From: CAYWMD01 sp964458575
Lineage (GTDB): Bacteria > Verrucomicrobiota > Verrucomicrobiia > Limisphaerales > JADLHS01
Length of the DNA: 61,560 nt
NCBI GenBank assembly: GCA_964458575.1
Contig: CAYWMD010000038.1
Coordinates: 1 to 61,560 of the forward strand
Direction of reading: 5' to 3'
Shown: one piece after another, positions 34,224 to 43,364 of the stretch
Position numbering within the stretch: the stretch's first letter is position 1
How the letters are laid out: every line of letters begins with the position of its first letter
Made by a program: the position numbers and the translations under genes
Notes under the pieces: generated by a model
The model's database searches: none
What the model saw: the letters and a program-made list of their open reading frames with translations, nothing else
Told to the model about the DNA's origin: nothing

Positions 34224-34922
34224 TCACGGATTTCCTTTCGGGTTCACGAACCGGTCTCCTGACGCGATGAGTTTGGGGTGGACCAGTTCCCATTTGATTC
34301 CCTGCACGTGACCATCCAAAAACAGATAGTTCGCACCGCCAAAATGGCGGCGCACGATCACTTGCTTGGCAAACATGTTCGGCGTGTAGCCCTCGCCATC
34401 TGCCAACTGGCCCGCAAAATGAAAGTGATCTTCGTTGAGCAACTTCTCCGAGGATTCCGCCAGCCAGATGGTCTCCGATGAACTGGAAACCTGCGTCCTG
34501 CGCGCAATCGGAGTCGGGTTGCCCGGCGGCGTGGGATAGTTCAGGAGAAAATCATTGGCGGAATAACTGTAAAGCCGCCCCGAACCGGGCTTCTCAACCG
34601 GACAAAGGTAAATGTTGGTGGTAGCGCCGAGACTGGTGGCCGTGACTTTATAGCTCAGATACGGGGGCAGGGAAGCCACCCAGGAATCGTAACCCGTCAT
34701 GTGAGCCGAGCCAGGCAGCCGATCATCATTGTCGTTGGAGTACATCCAGGTGGCGATTCCCAACTGCTTGAGGTTGTTCAGGCATTGGGTTGATTTGGCC
34801 CGGGCTTTCGCGCGACTCAACGCCGGCAGCAACATCGCCGCGAGGATGGCGATGATGGCAATGACCACCAGCAGCTCGATCAACGTGAACGCACGTCGCT
34901 CAAATGTTTTTTGCAAATTCAT
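34224..34922 (-). CDS. Prepilin-type protein with canonical H-X9-DG motif
   Basis: This 232-residue protein has a leader of 12 residues, then AFTLIELLVVIAIIAILAA, the pilin helix CLNNLKQLGIATWMY, and a C-terminal RRHFGGANYLFLDGH that matches H-X9-DG exactly. It is the shortest of the seven paralogues in the window and closest to the family consensus. It lies 13 bp upstream of the choice-of-anchor M-like gene, so it starts the run of secreted genes in the island. Confidence 0.87.
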   Translation of the reverse strand: MNLQKTFERRAFTLIELLVVIAIIAILAAMLLPALSRAKARAKSTQCLNNLKQLGIATWMYSNDNDDRLPGSAHMTGYDSWVASLPPYLSYKVTATSLGATTNIYLCPVEKPGSGRLYSYSANDFLLNYPTPPGNPTPIARRTQVSSSSETIWLAESSEKLLNEDHFHFAGQLADGEGYTPNMFAKQVIVRRHFGGANYLFLDGHVQGIKWELVHPKLIASGDRFVNPKGNP

Positions 34923-35020
34923 GCAAACCAGACACGCCCGCTTGGAGCGTTACGAAATAAAGGAAAAATGGCATCTACGCCGGACCCATCCGGCGTATCC
35001 ACGATACGAATCAACAGAAG

Positions 35021-35401
35021 CTAAACCGAAGCGTTGCGGGGAGGCGGGACCGGCGGGGCGTGGGTCAACAAATCGGATTTTACGGAAGGCTCATTTTGTA
35101 GCCAGAAATCGGTGGGAGCGGCGAACACGTGGCGCGTCGGGGCGTGCGTGAATTCAATCTTCTTGGCTGTGCCGGGAAACTCGGATTTCTTTTCCGACTT
35201 TTTGCCGGCGTCAATTTGTATGCACATCTTGCAGGGATGTTCGCCATCAAAGGTCTTGGCGATGGCATCGGTGAACGAATCGGTCCGGAGATTGGTGGCG
35301 AACATGTTCGTCCACGCCACCGTCTGGAGCACAGCCCAATGTCCGCCCACGGCCGCAAGCAAAGCGGCAATCAACAGGACATGGCCAACACGGTGGAACA
35401 C
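35021..35401 (-). CDS. HPCxxC small membrane-anchored protein, paralogue C
   Basis: This 126-residue protein is the most divergent of the three. An N-terminal helix (VLLIAALLAAVGGHWAVLQTVAW) leads into TNMFATNLRTDSFTDAIAKTF, DGEHPCKMCIQID and a lysine-rich stretch. The last third differs from A and B but ends in the same proline-rich style (THAPPVPPPR). Conservation of HW.VLQT.AWT, KTFDG and HPCxxC across three otherwise different copies marks these as the functional core. It lies 50 bp downstream of argA and 98 bp upstream of the prepilin-like gene. Confidence 0.7.
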   Translation of the reverse strand: MFHRVGHVLLIAALLAAVGGHWAVLQTVAWTNMFATNLRTDSFTDAIAKTFDGEHPCKMCIQIDAGKKSEKKSEFPGTAKKIEFTHAPTRHVFAAPTDFWLQNEPSVKSDLLTHAPPVPPPRNASV

Positions 35402-35450
35402 GCGAGGACTCTCAGAAATTGTCCGCGCGGTGTCAAGAATTGGTTGTGGG

Positions 35451-36731
35451 CTATTTCAACGGCTTGACCAGCACCTTGGAGTTGCGTCCGCTTTGGTCGT
35501 ATTTCTCGCGGCGGACGGGTGGCAGGTCGTTGGGCGAGCCTTCCACGAAGCCGCCCTTGGATTGGAAGTAGGTGAACGCCTGGGTCGAAAGTGTGAGCAG
35601 TTCGTTCAGGCCGGATTCGCGGGCCTTGTTTTCGACGAATTGAATCAGCTTCCGGCCGATGCCCTGGTTTTCGTGCGAGGCGCTCACGTAAAGGCAGGCG
35701 AGTTCCCCCTTGCTTTGCTCCGGGTAGCTGTGCAACGCCACACACGCCACGGGGTTTTTATCAATTTCGAAGATGTAATAATCGCCGAGGGATTTTTCGA
35801 TGCCCGCGCGGGTGCGCCTGATGAGTTCATCCGATTGCACGGCGTTTTGGGTGAGCACCTGGATCGCCCGGATGTCCTTTTTCTTCGCCGGCCGGATTTG
35901 CTGGTATTCGTTGGCGTAAATGAGCGTGCCGATGCCCTCATTGGAGAACACCTCGGCCAGCAGACCCTCGTCCACGTGACCGTTGATGACGTGAACCCGC
36001 TGCACGCCGGCCCGGCAGGCGGCGGCCGCGTGTTCGGCTTTGGAAAGCGAGCCGTTCGGAAAGTCGCACTTGTTTTTCTCGAGCAACGCTTCGAGTTCGC
36101 CGACGATCATCTGGCGGATGAGTTTGCTCTGGCAGTACAAACCGTCCGTCGTGGTGATGAAGATCAGCTTCACCGCCTTCAACGCTTCCGCCGCAGCCAG
36201 GGCGACGCCGTCGGAATTGACGCGGTAAGTTTTGCCGTCGCCATCAAAGCCGAGCGGCGGGATGACCGGGATCACGCCCTCATTGAGCAAGGTTTGCAGG
36301 AGTTCCACATCCACGCGCTCGACCTTGCCGGTGAACAAATGGTCCACGCCCTGGATGATGCCCATGGGGTGGGCGATGATGGCGTTGGTGGAGGCGGCGC
36401 GCAGGTCGTTGGCGGAAAGACCCTCGAGGATTTCGTGCGTTAGGCGATTGGCGCCGGTGAGCGCGAGTTTGAGCGTGGCGGCGTCGGTCACGCCAGCGCC
36501 GTCGAGGTCGGACGGCTTGATTTTTTGTTCGGCAGCCAGCGCCTTGATTTGCGCGGACGCGCCGTGGACGAGCACGACGCGGATGTTCAGCGAACGCAGC
36601 ACCGCGACGTCGAGGAGGATGTTGGCGAAGTTCTCGTCGGTGACGATCGCGCCATCAATACTGATGATGAAAGTCTTCTCGCGGAAGCGCGGGATGTATT
36701 GCAGGATGCCCCGCAGGTCGGTTGGTTTCAC
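35451..36731 (-). CDS. argA: Amino-acid N-acetyltransferase (N-acetylglutamate synthase)
   Basis: ArgA transfers acetyl from acetyl-CoA to glutamate, the first step of arginine synthesis, in the cytoplasm. The 426-residue length and two-domain order are those of the classical enzyme. An amino-acid-kinase-like domain (about 1-290) has VVLVHGASAQI and VIPVIPPLGFDGDG. A GNAT domain (about 295-426) has ACLYVSASHENQGIGRKL, the acetyl-CoA loop. The kinase-like part normally binds arginine for feedback control. It starts at the ATG at 36731. No other arginine genes are nearby. Confidence 0.92.
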   Translation of the reverse strand: MKPTDLRGILQYIPRFREKTFIISIDGAIVTDENFANILLDVAVLRSLNIRVVLVHGASAQIKALAAEQKIKPSDLDGAGVTDAATLKLALTGANRLTHEILEGLSANDLRAASTNAIIAHPMGIIQGVDHLFTGKVERVDVELLQTLLNEGVIPVIPPLGFDGDGKTYRVNSDGVALAAAEALKAVKLIFITTTDGLYCQSKLIRQMIVGELEALLEKNKCDFPNGSLSKAEHAAAACRAGVQRVHVINGHVDEGLLAEVFSNEGIGTLIYANEYQQIRPAKKKDIRAIQVLTQNAVQSDELIRRTRAGIEKSLGDYYIFEIDKNPVACVALHSYPEQSKGELACLYVSASHENQGIGRKLIQFVENKARESGLNELLTLSTQAFTYFQSKGGFVEGSPNDLPPVRREKYDQSGRNSKVLVKPLK

Positions 36732-36927
36732 GTTGGCTCGTCGGTCAGTTGTTCAAGCCAGATAAGTATTAGGTTTGCGGCGGGATTCAAATAAATATTT
36801 CGCGCGCCCGGCGGGCGAATGCGTCCGGCTGCGGGTGGGTGAAAGCTGGTTGACAGGCATCCCGGGCCGGGCGTAAGACATGGGTACGGCTGGAGCAGCA
36901 GCGGGTCGGTGGGGAAATGGATCGGGC

Positions 36928-37314
36928 ATGAGCAACGGGCGTCATTTGCGGCGGGCCAAAGTCCGCGGCGGTTGCCGACGGAGACCGGCGACCGGCGCTG
37001 GGATATTTTCGGAAAACGCCTGGGAAGCCCTCAGTCGCAGCCTCAGTTTTTCCGGCCGGGAACGCGAAATCGTCAAGGGCATCTTCGATGATCGGACGGA
37101 ATACAGCATAGCCAGCGAACTAGGCATTTCCCCTCACACTGTGCACACGCACGTCGAGCGTTTGCATCACAAGCTACGAGTCGCGAACCGTGTGCAACTC
37201 GTGTTGCGCGTGATGGACGAGTTTCTCCTCCTGACGCTGACGCCAGCCACAAAGTTGCCACCCATCTGTGCAAATCGGGAGGCCGGAGTCTGTCCGCTCG
37301 CACCCGCGGGTTGA
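36928..37314 (+). CDS. LuxR-type helix-turn-helix regulator
   Basis: This protein has about 128 residues. The C-terminal half carries a GerE/LuxR helix-turn-helix: LSFSGREREIVKGIFDD, YSIASELGISPHTVHTHVERL and a final positioning helix. The N-terminal 45 residues are basic with no receiver or sensor domain, so it is a free-standing DNA-binding protein. A tail of about 35 residues includes PPICANREAG with two cysteines (CANREAGVC). An ATG at 36880 would add 16 residues. It lies 246 bp upstream of the GEVED surface protein and may regulate it; that link is by position only. Confidence 0.78.
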   Translation: MSNGRHLRRAKVRGGCRRRPATGAGIFSENAWEALSRSLSFSGREREIVKGIFDDRTEYSIASELGISPHTVHTHVERLHHKLRVANRVQLVLRVMDEFLLLTLTPATKLPPICANREAGVCPLAPAG

Positions 37315-37560
37315 ACCGGGTTCTTATCCGCCAATTCTTAGCGCCATCCCCTGCGCCGGTGTCGGCTGGGCAGCCGACTGGACACCCGTTCCCAAGGCGG
37401 GCTATAAACCATATTGGTGTTGTGCGGGTCGTTTCGGTTCAAACCCAGATCCCATGCAGCGACACACCGGACATTGTATCATGCTGGCGCACTTGATTCC
37501 TCCGGGGCGTGCGGTTCTCAACGGGCCGGGCGTCTTCGGAAAAACCGGAAGGAGAAGTTT

Positions 37561-40500
37561 ATGAAATCCATGGTCGGCAGAATTGCTTCATCCGTCACAA
37601 GGCTGAATCGGTATGCGGTGGTTGTTTTGGCTGGTTGTTCGTTTTGGTCAAGTCTCGTGCCTGTCACCCGAGCTCAAACCGATCAAGATTTCGGCGATGC
37701 GCCCGACAGCCCCGGACTGGCAGGCTACCCGACGCTGCTCATCAATAATGGAGCCAAGCACTCCCTGAGCGCATTGCTCTTGGGCACGCGGTGGGATGCA
37801 GAACCGGACGGCCAACCCACTCCCGGAGCGGACGGTGATGATTTGAATCCGCCCCAAGCCCCCGACGACGAGGATGGCGTTTTTTTTAATATGGCGTTCA
37901 TCTCCGGCGTCCCCGGAACCGTTACTGTCGTAGTGACGGACCCGTCGGTGCTGGGAGGATTCTTGCAGGGTTGGGTGGATTTCAACGCCGATGGCGATTG
38001 GGCGGATGCCGGGGAGCAGATCATCAACAACGTCTTCGTCAATCCCGGCCCGAACATCGTGCCCTACAATGTTCCCGTGTTCCAAGTGGGCGGCACGGGG
38101 GCGGTCAGCTACGCGCGATTCCGGCTGGCTCAACAACAAGGACTGGGCGACTCCGGCCCGGCATCAACCGGCGAAGTGGAGGATTACCGGCTGAATTTCG
38201 ACGCGCTCAAATGGCTGCAACCGCCTGACCTGACCACCAACGGTGTGGATGTTTACAATGGGGGCGTGGAACTCGCCGATGATTTTATTTGCACGCTGAC
38301 CGGACCGATCACTGACATCCACGTCTGGGGTTCGTTGCTCAATGATTACGACGGCGTGTCCGTGTCACTTCTGACCAACATGGCCTTTGTGCTCAAGATT
38401 TACGCGGACGTGCCGAAGTCGGCGACGAATACCTACAGCCATCCGGGTGCGGTTTTGTGGCAACGGACATTTGCGCCGGGCACATTTCAGGCTGGGCGTT
38501 GCGCGTTCATCCCGCCGCCGGGCGAGTGGTGGCTGGGCCTGCCGCAGCAACTGTGGCAACCGGGCGCGGATTGGTATTGTTACCAGTTTGACTTCTACAT
38601 TGATCGGACCAACGCGTTTCCGCAGGTGAAGAGCAACATCTACTGGCTGAGTGTGCAATGCACGAAGCAGCCGGAAGCGCCGTATTGGTATGGCTGGAAA
38701 ACCACTGATCCCACGAACCATTGGAACGACGACGCGGTGTGGTGGGATTTCAACGCGCTGCCGCCAATCTGGAAGGAATTGCGTTACGGCGATGGTCATC
38801 CCTACGCGCATCCGTTGCCGGGATTGTCAATGGACCTGGCTTTCGCGCTCTCCACGGAGGCCGAGGAAGAACCCGCAAACGAGGATTTCGGCGACGCACC
38901 GGACAGCCTGCAAGTGCCCGGGTATCCCACGTTGCTCGCGCACAACGGCGCGCGGCACACGCTCATGCCGGGGGTGACGCTGGGGGCAATCATTGACACG
39001 GAAGCCGATGGGCAGCCGAACCCCACCGCGACGGGCGACGACAACAATCCGCCCCTGGCCTTGGACGATGAAGAGGGAGTCACGTTCGCCGGCACACTGG
39101 TGCCGGGTCAGCCTTACACAATCAACGTGACCGTGTCCGTGGCGGGTTTCCTCAACGCTTGGGTGGATTTCAACGCCGACGGCAGTTGGGCGCAGCCGAC
39201 GGATCAGATTTACAACAATCTGCCCCTGCCGGCCGGCCTGACGCCGCTGACATTTCCGGTGCCGAACAACGCGATCTGGGGCACGAATGTGTTCGCCCGC
39301 TTCCGGTTCACCACGGCCACCAACAACCTCGGTTACGTCGGACTCGCGCCGGATGGCGAGGTCGAGGATTACCTGATGACCATGGAGCCGTTGCCGCAGC
39401 ACGACCTCGGCGACGCGCCAGCCAGCCTAAACAATGCCGGTTGGCCAATGACCGCTTATCCGGCCGGCGGTCCGGCGGGAGTGATTGCCAGTTTTCCGAC
39501 CGCCTTGGTCTTTCCCGGGCCGCTCGCGCCGGTGGGCCCGATTCACATGTTGCCGACGAACATCGCGTTTCTGGGAGCCAACGTGACGTTCGAGTCGAAC
39601 GCGGACATCGGGTCGGACCAGGATTTCGTCAACAACATCGTGCCAGCAACGGACCAACCGAATCTGGACGGTGCCGATAATGGCGTGGTGTTTCCGCTAA
39701 CACTGCCACATTGCCGGAACACGGTGCTTAATTACACGGTGACGTTCACCACGTTGCCTCCGCCCACGACGAATCTGTATGTGAATGTGTGGTTCGATTG
39801 GAATCGGGATGGCGACTGGAGCGATGTTCTCCAATGTCCGGATGGCAGCACGGCCCCCGAATGGGCGGTGCAAAACCAGCTCGTGCCCGTGCCGCCCGGC
39901 CCGTATCCGATGTCGGTGGCCGTGGCCTCGCCGCTGTTTCGCGCGTGGCATCCGGCTTTGGCCAAGCAACCCGTCTGGATGCGCATCACGCTGGCGGAAC
40001 AAACCTGGCCGCCGCCGGGCGGGGCCGCACCTTTTGGTGGCGAAGGCCCAATCAACGGCTACCTCTACGGCGAGACCGAGGATTACTACATCACGGACTA
40101 CGCGGACGAGCAGACGTTCGACTTTGGTGATGCGCCCGCTTCGTATCCAACCCTGTTGCCCAATGGCGCGCGCCATTTGATTGTGCCGAGTTTTCTGCTG
40201 GGCACGAACATTGACAACGAGGCCAATGGGCTGCCCGACCCGCTCGCGTTGGGCGACGATCTCAACCCGCCCTTGGCGGCGGACGACGAGGACGGCGTCC
40301 GGTTTGTGAAGCCTTTGGTCACAACTACGCAGGCGTGTGTGGATGTCTTTCTCACGGGGCCAATCGGCGGCAGACTGGATGCCTGGGTGGACTTCAACCG
40401 GAATGGCGTCTGGGATCATCCAGCGGAGCAAGTCTTCAACGCACAGGCGCTCGTGGCGGGCTTGAACCCGAACTTGTGCTTCAGCGTGCCGACCAACGCC

Positions 40501-40875
40501 GAGCTCGGGACAAACTTTGCCCGCTTCCGTCTCAGCAGCGCGGGCGGGCTGACGCCTGCTGGCGCGACCCAGGATGGTGAAGTGGAGGACTACATGGTCG
40601 TCATCCGGCAGCCGGTACCGGCGACGAACATCGTGATCACCAACATTGTCGTGACCAATCTGATCGCCGGTACGAACGTCATCCTGCTGCAATGGAACGC
40701 CCAGGTTGGTCTCCAATATCAGGTGCAATCCGTGGCGACCTTCAGCAACGCGCCGCCGTTCCTGTGGAACGACGTCGGGCCGATCTTCATCGGTCCGGCC
40801 AACACCTACGTGGAAACCAACGCGCCGGCGCTCGAACGCTATTATCGCGTCAAGACGCCGTATGTGTGGCCGTAA
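37561..40875 (+). CDS. GEVED-repeat secreted surface protein
   Basis: This 1104-residue protein has a signal peptide (cleavage near VTRAQ) and four GEVED-type repeats. Each starts with (D/H)xGDAP and most close with GE(V/T)EDY: about residues 43-210, 442-605, 614-842 and 854-1010. Each repeat has the acidic DDEDGV segment and a WVDFNxDGxW or WFDWNRDGDW strand, typical of calcium-binding beta domains. Between repeats 1 and 2 is a domain of about 220 residues (DDFICTLTGPITDIHVWGS) of a type often found with GEVED. A C-terminal module of about 80 residues ends ERYYRVKT. GGAGAAG before the ATG at 37561 fixes the start; the frame's earlier starts lack a site. Adhesion or glycan binding is probable. 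Confidence 0.85.
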   Translation: MKSMVGRIASSVTRLNRYAVVVLAGCSFWSSLVPVTRAQTDQDFGDAPDSPGLAGYPTLLINNGAKHSLSALLLGTRWDAEPDGQPTPGADGDDLNPPQAPDDEDGVFFNMAFISGVPGTVTVVVTDPSVLGGFLQGWVDFNADGDWADAGEQIINNVFVNPGPNIVPYNVPVFQVGGTGAVSYARFRLAQQQGLGDSGPASTGEVEDYRLNFDALKWLQPPDLTTNGVDVYNGGVELADDFICTLTGPITDIHVWGSLLNDYDGVSVSLLTNMAFVLKIYADVPKSATNTYSHPGAVLWQRTFAPGTFQAGRCAFIPPPGEWWLGLPQQLWQPGADWYCYQFDFYIDRTNAFPQVKSNIYWLSVQCTKQPEAPYWYGWKTTDPTNHWNDDAVWWDFNALPPIWKELRYGDGHPYAHPLPGLSMDLAFALSTEAEEEPANEDFGDAPDSLQVPGYPTLLAHNGARHTLMPGVTLGAIIDTEADGQPNPTATGDDNNPPLALDDEEGVTFAGTLVPGQPYTINVTVSVAGFLNAWVDFNADGSWAQPTDQIYNNLPLPAGLTPLTFPVPNNAIWGTNVFARFRFTTATNNLGYVGLAPDGEVEDYLMTMEPLPQHDLGDAPASLNNAGWPMTAYPAGGPAGVIASFPTALVFPGPLAPVGPIHMLPTNIAFLGANVTFESNADIGSDQDFVNNIVPATDQPNLDGADNGVVFPLTLPHCRNTVLNYTVTFTTLPPPTTNLYVNVWFDWNRDGDWSDVLQCPDGSTAPEWAVQNQLVPVPPGPYPMSVAVASPLFRAWHPALAKQPVWMRITLAEQTWPPPGGAAPFGGEGPINGYLYGETEDYYITDYADEQTFDFGDAPASYPTLLPNGARHLIVPSFLLGTNIDNEANGLPDPLALGDDLNPPLAADDEDGVRFVKPLVTTTQACVDVFLTGPIGGRLDAWVDFNRNGVWDHPAEQVFNAQALVAGLNPNLCFSVPTNAELGTNFARFRLSSAGGLTPAGATQDGEVEDYMVVIRQPVPATNIVITNIVVTNLIAGTNVILLQWNAQVGLQYQVQSVATFSNAPPFLWNDVGPIFIGPANTYVETNAPALERYYRVKTPYVWP

Positions 40876-40961
40876 ATAATTGCCCGAAGAGGAAGGGAGA
40901 CGGCAAGGACGCGCCCATCCCTGGGCCCTCGATTTTTTAGTGGCGACAGAGTCCGACCCGA

Positions 40962-42062
40962 TCAACGGGACAGCGCCTGCTGTAGCGCCCCCAAACACCG
41001 CTCGTTTTCCGCGGGCGTGCCGACCGTGATGCGCACCCACTCGCCGAGCTGGTAGCCGCCCATCGGACGGACGATCACGCCTTGCTTCTGCATCGCTTCA
41101 AACACGCGCTGGCCTGCGCCGACGTGAACGAGAATGAAATTGGCCGCCGAGGGAATAAATTCGAGTTTAAGCTGTCGGAATGCGTCGGCAAAAAACTTTA
41201 GTCCGCGCGCGTTGTTTTCGCGCGTGCGACGAACGTGCCCGGCGTCATCCAGCGCCGCGAGCGCTCCCGCCTGGGCGATGGAATTGATGTTGAAAGGCTG
41301 CCGGACTTTTTCCAGCAGGCCCACGAGGTCGGGATGCCCGATGCCATAGCCGAGACGCAAGCCGGCCAGGCCGAAGATTTTTGAGAAGGTCCGCATCAAC
41401 AGCAGATTCGGCCGCGCACCCGCCACAATCGGTTTCACGAAATCCGCCGGTTCGTCGAGAAACTCGATGTAAGCCTCGTCCAGCGCCAGCAGGACGTTCG
41501 GCGGGATTTGGTCGACGAACCGGGCGAGTTCGTCCCGGGATGCCACTGTTCCGGTGGGATTATTCGGGTTGGCCACGAACACCACGCGCGTCTGCGGCGT
41601 GATGGCTTCGAGCATGGCCGACAAATCGTGACCGTAATTCTGCGCCGGCACGACGATCAGGTTTGCGCCGAATAATTTGGCCACCAGCGGGTACACGGCG
41701 AAACAGAATTGCGACACGACGACGTCCACGCCCGGCCCCAGGTAGGCGTGGCCGACGAACTCGATGATTTCATTCGAGCCGTTGCCGAGAAGCAGATTGG
41801 CTGGCTGGACGCCGAGCTTTTCCGCCAAGCGCTGCTTCAGATAGAACGCATTTCCATCCGGGTAGAGATGGAGGTTGGCCAAAACCTTCTGCATCGCGGC
41901 CAACGCGGCCGGTGACGGGCCGAGCGGATTTTCGTTCGAGGCGACCTTGATGATGTCGGCGGCGGGCAGGCCGAGTTCGCGCGCGACTTCCTCGATGGGC
42001 CGGCCGGGTTGGTAGGAAGGAAAGTCCTTCAGCTCTTTGTTTACAGGCGACGGGATGGACAT
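40962..42062 (-). CDS. hisC: Histidinol-phosphate aminotransferase
   Basis: HisC is a PLP enzyme that converts imidazole-acetol phosphate to histidinol phosphate in histidine synthesis. The 366-residue length fits. SNENPLGPSPAAL is the substrate-end motif, FVANPNNPTGT and LALDEAYIEF hold the PLP-ring residues, and MRTFSKIFGLAGLRLGYG contains the Schiff-base lysine. C-terminal GEWVRITVGT provides the carboxylate-binding arginine. It starts at the ATG at 42062 and lies 91 bp downstream of pta in the same direction. No other his genes are in the window. Confidence 0.94.
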   Translation of the reverse strand: MSIPSPVNKELKDFPSYQPGRPIEEVARELGLPAADIIKVASNENPLGPSPAALAAMQKVLANLHLYPDGNAFYLKQRLAEKLGVQPANLLLGNGSNEIIEFVGHAYLGPGVDVVVSQFCFAVYPLVAKLFGANLIVVPAQNYGHDLSAMLEAITPQTRVVFVANPNNPTGTVASRDELARFVDQIPPNVLLALDEAYIEFLDEPADFVKPIVAGARPNLLLMRTFSKIFGLAGLRLGYGIGHPDLVGLLEKVRQPFNINSIAQAGALAALDDAGHVRRTRENNARGLKFFADAFRQLKLEFIPSAANFILVHVGAGQRVFEAMQKQGVIVRPMGGYQLGEWVRITVGTPAENERCLGALQQALSR

Positions 42063-42153
42063 GTTACAGCCGGGAAGGGTTTCGTGCGCTTGCGATCGCG
42101 GTTGGAGACGGGAATCGGGCGCTTTGAATCATCGGTATTGATCGCGCACATCA

Positions 42154-43206
42154 TCAGCCCGCCGGCAATGTCGCACCCGCCGCCGGATAGAGTTGGTTGT
42201 AGGCGATGGCCTGGACGCCGATGATGGCCGCGACCCCCATGATATCGTGGGAATTGGAACCGCGCGCCACGTCGGCCGCGGGGCGGTCAAGCCCGAGCAA
42301 AATATGGCCGTAGGCGTTCGTGCGCGCGAGGTGGCGCACCAGTTTGCTGGCGATGTTGCCCGAGTTGAGATCGGGGAAGATCAAGACATTGGCGCGGCCG
42401 GCTACTTTCGTGCCCGCGCCTTTTCGTGACGCGATGTCCGGAATGAGCGCGGCGTCGGCCTGAAGCTCGCCGTCGAAATCCGCCGGCAAAAATTTCTGCG
42501 CGGCGCGCTTTTGCGCCAGGGCCGCGGCGGCTTGGACCTTGCCCACGGACGGATGCGTGTCCCGGCTCTTGGTGGTGAAGGAAAGAAACGCCACGCGCGG
42601 CCGCGTATTCAACAGGTGACGCGCGAATTGCGCCGTGTCCAGGGCGACTTCGGCCAGTTCCTCGACCGTGGGATCAGTGATCACGCCGCAGTCACCCATG
42701 AACAACACCCCGTTGTCGCCAAACCGCGTATCCTCCAATTCGAGGACCATGCAGCCGGACGCGACCGAGGCCTGGGGCGCGACTTTGAAAATCTGCGTCA
42801 GCGACCGGAGGACACTGCCGGTGCTGTGACACGCGCCCGACACCAGGCCATCGGCCTGATGCGTTGCCACCATCATCGCGCCAAAAAAGTTCGGCTGCAA
42901 CAGCGCCTCCCGGGCCTCTGTTTTGCGCAGGCCCTTGCTGCGTCGCAATGCCACGTAGCGCTGGGTGAAAGTTTCCAACTCCTCGCTCTCGGCGGGGTTG
43001 ATGACGCGGATGTGATCCAGCGAGATGTTCAGCTTGTCGGCGGCCTTTTTCACCTTGGCGCGATCGCCGAGAAGGATGGGCGCGCCGAGCCGGAGGGATT
43101 GAAACTGCCGCGCAGCCTGGAGCACGGTCGGCTCGGCGCCCTCCGGAAAAACAATCCGTTTGGGGTGGCGCTGCAATTTTTCGATGGCCGTCCCGATAAA
43201 ACGCAT
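42154..43206 (-). CDS. pta: Phosphate acetyltransferase
   Basis: Pta interconverts acetyl-CoA and acetyl phosphate in fermentative and overflow metabolism. The 350-residue protein is the short, single-domain form without the DRTGG/AAA regulatory part. Motifs: FPEGAEPTVLQAA at the N-terminus, ADGLVSGACHSTGSVLR as the catalytic loop, and a C-terminal DLNSGNIASKLVRHLA in the nucleotide/CoA region. I chose the ATG at 43206, since the longer frame adds only low-complexity residues. No ackA is nearby. It is probably co-transcribed with hisC downstream. A phosphate butyryltransferase is an unlikely alternative. Confidence 0.88.
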   Translation of the reverse strand: MRFIGTAIEKLQRHPKRIVFPEGAEPTVLQAARQFQSLRLGAPILLGDRAKVKKAADKLNISLDHIRVINPAESEELETFTQRYVALRRSKGLRKTEAREALLQPNFFGAMMVATHQADGLVSGACHSTGSVLRSLTQIFKVAPQASVASGCMVLELEDTRFGDNGVLFMGDCGVITDPTVEELAEVALDTAQFARHLLNTRPRVAFLSFTTKSRDTHPSVGKVQAAAALAQKRAAQKFLPADFDGELQADAALIPDIASRKGAGTKVAGRANVLIFPDLNSGNIASKLVRHLARTNAYGHILLGLDRPAADVARGSNSHDIMGVAAIIGVQAIAYNQLYPAAGATLPAG

Positions 43207-43364
43207 GCCGACTTTAGTACCCCAGCAGGGCCCAAAGCGCAACACTTGTGCGGGGCGATGTGAAACCGGCGGGGGCTTTGTGGTTGAACCGGCCGGTGAA
43301 TTCGGCTTAGCTGCCTCCCGTCCGAAGTATGTTGATGTTGACTGACCGATTTGTTTTCCCAGCC

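Noticed and set aside
37380..37460. GGTTCAAACCC resembling a tRNA T-loop
   Set aside because: No matching acceptor, D-arm or anticodon arm could be folded around it.
39697..41040. Minus-strand open frame of 447 residues opposite the GEVED gene
   Set aside because: It is an antisense shadow of acidic repeats; composition is biased and it spans two real genes.
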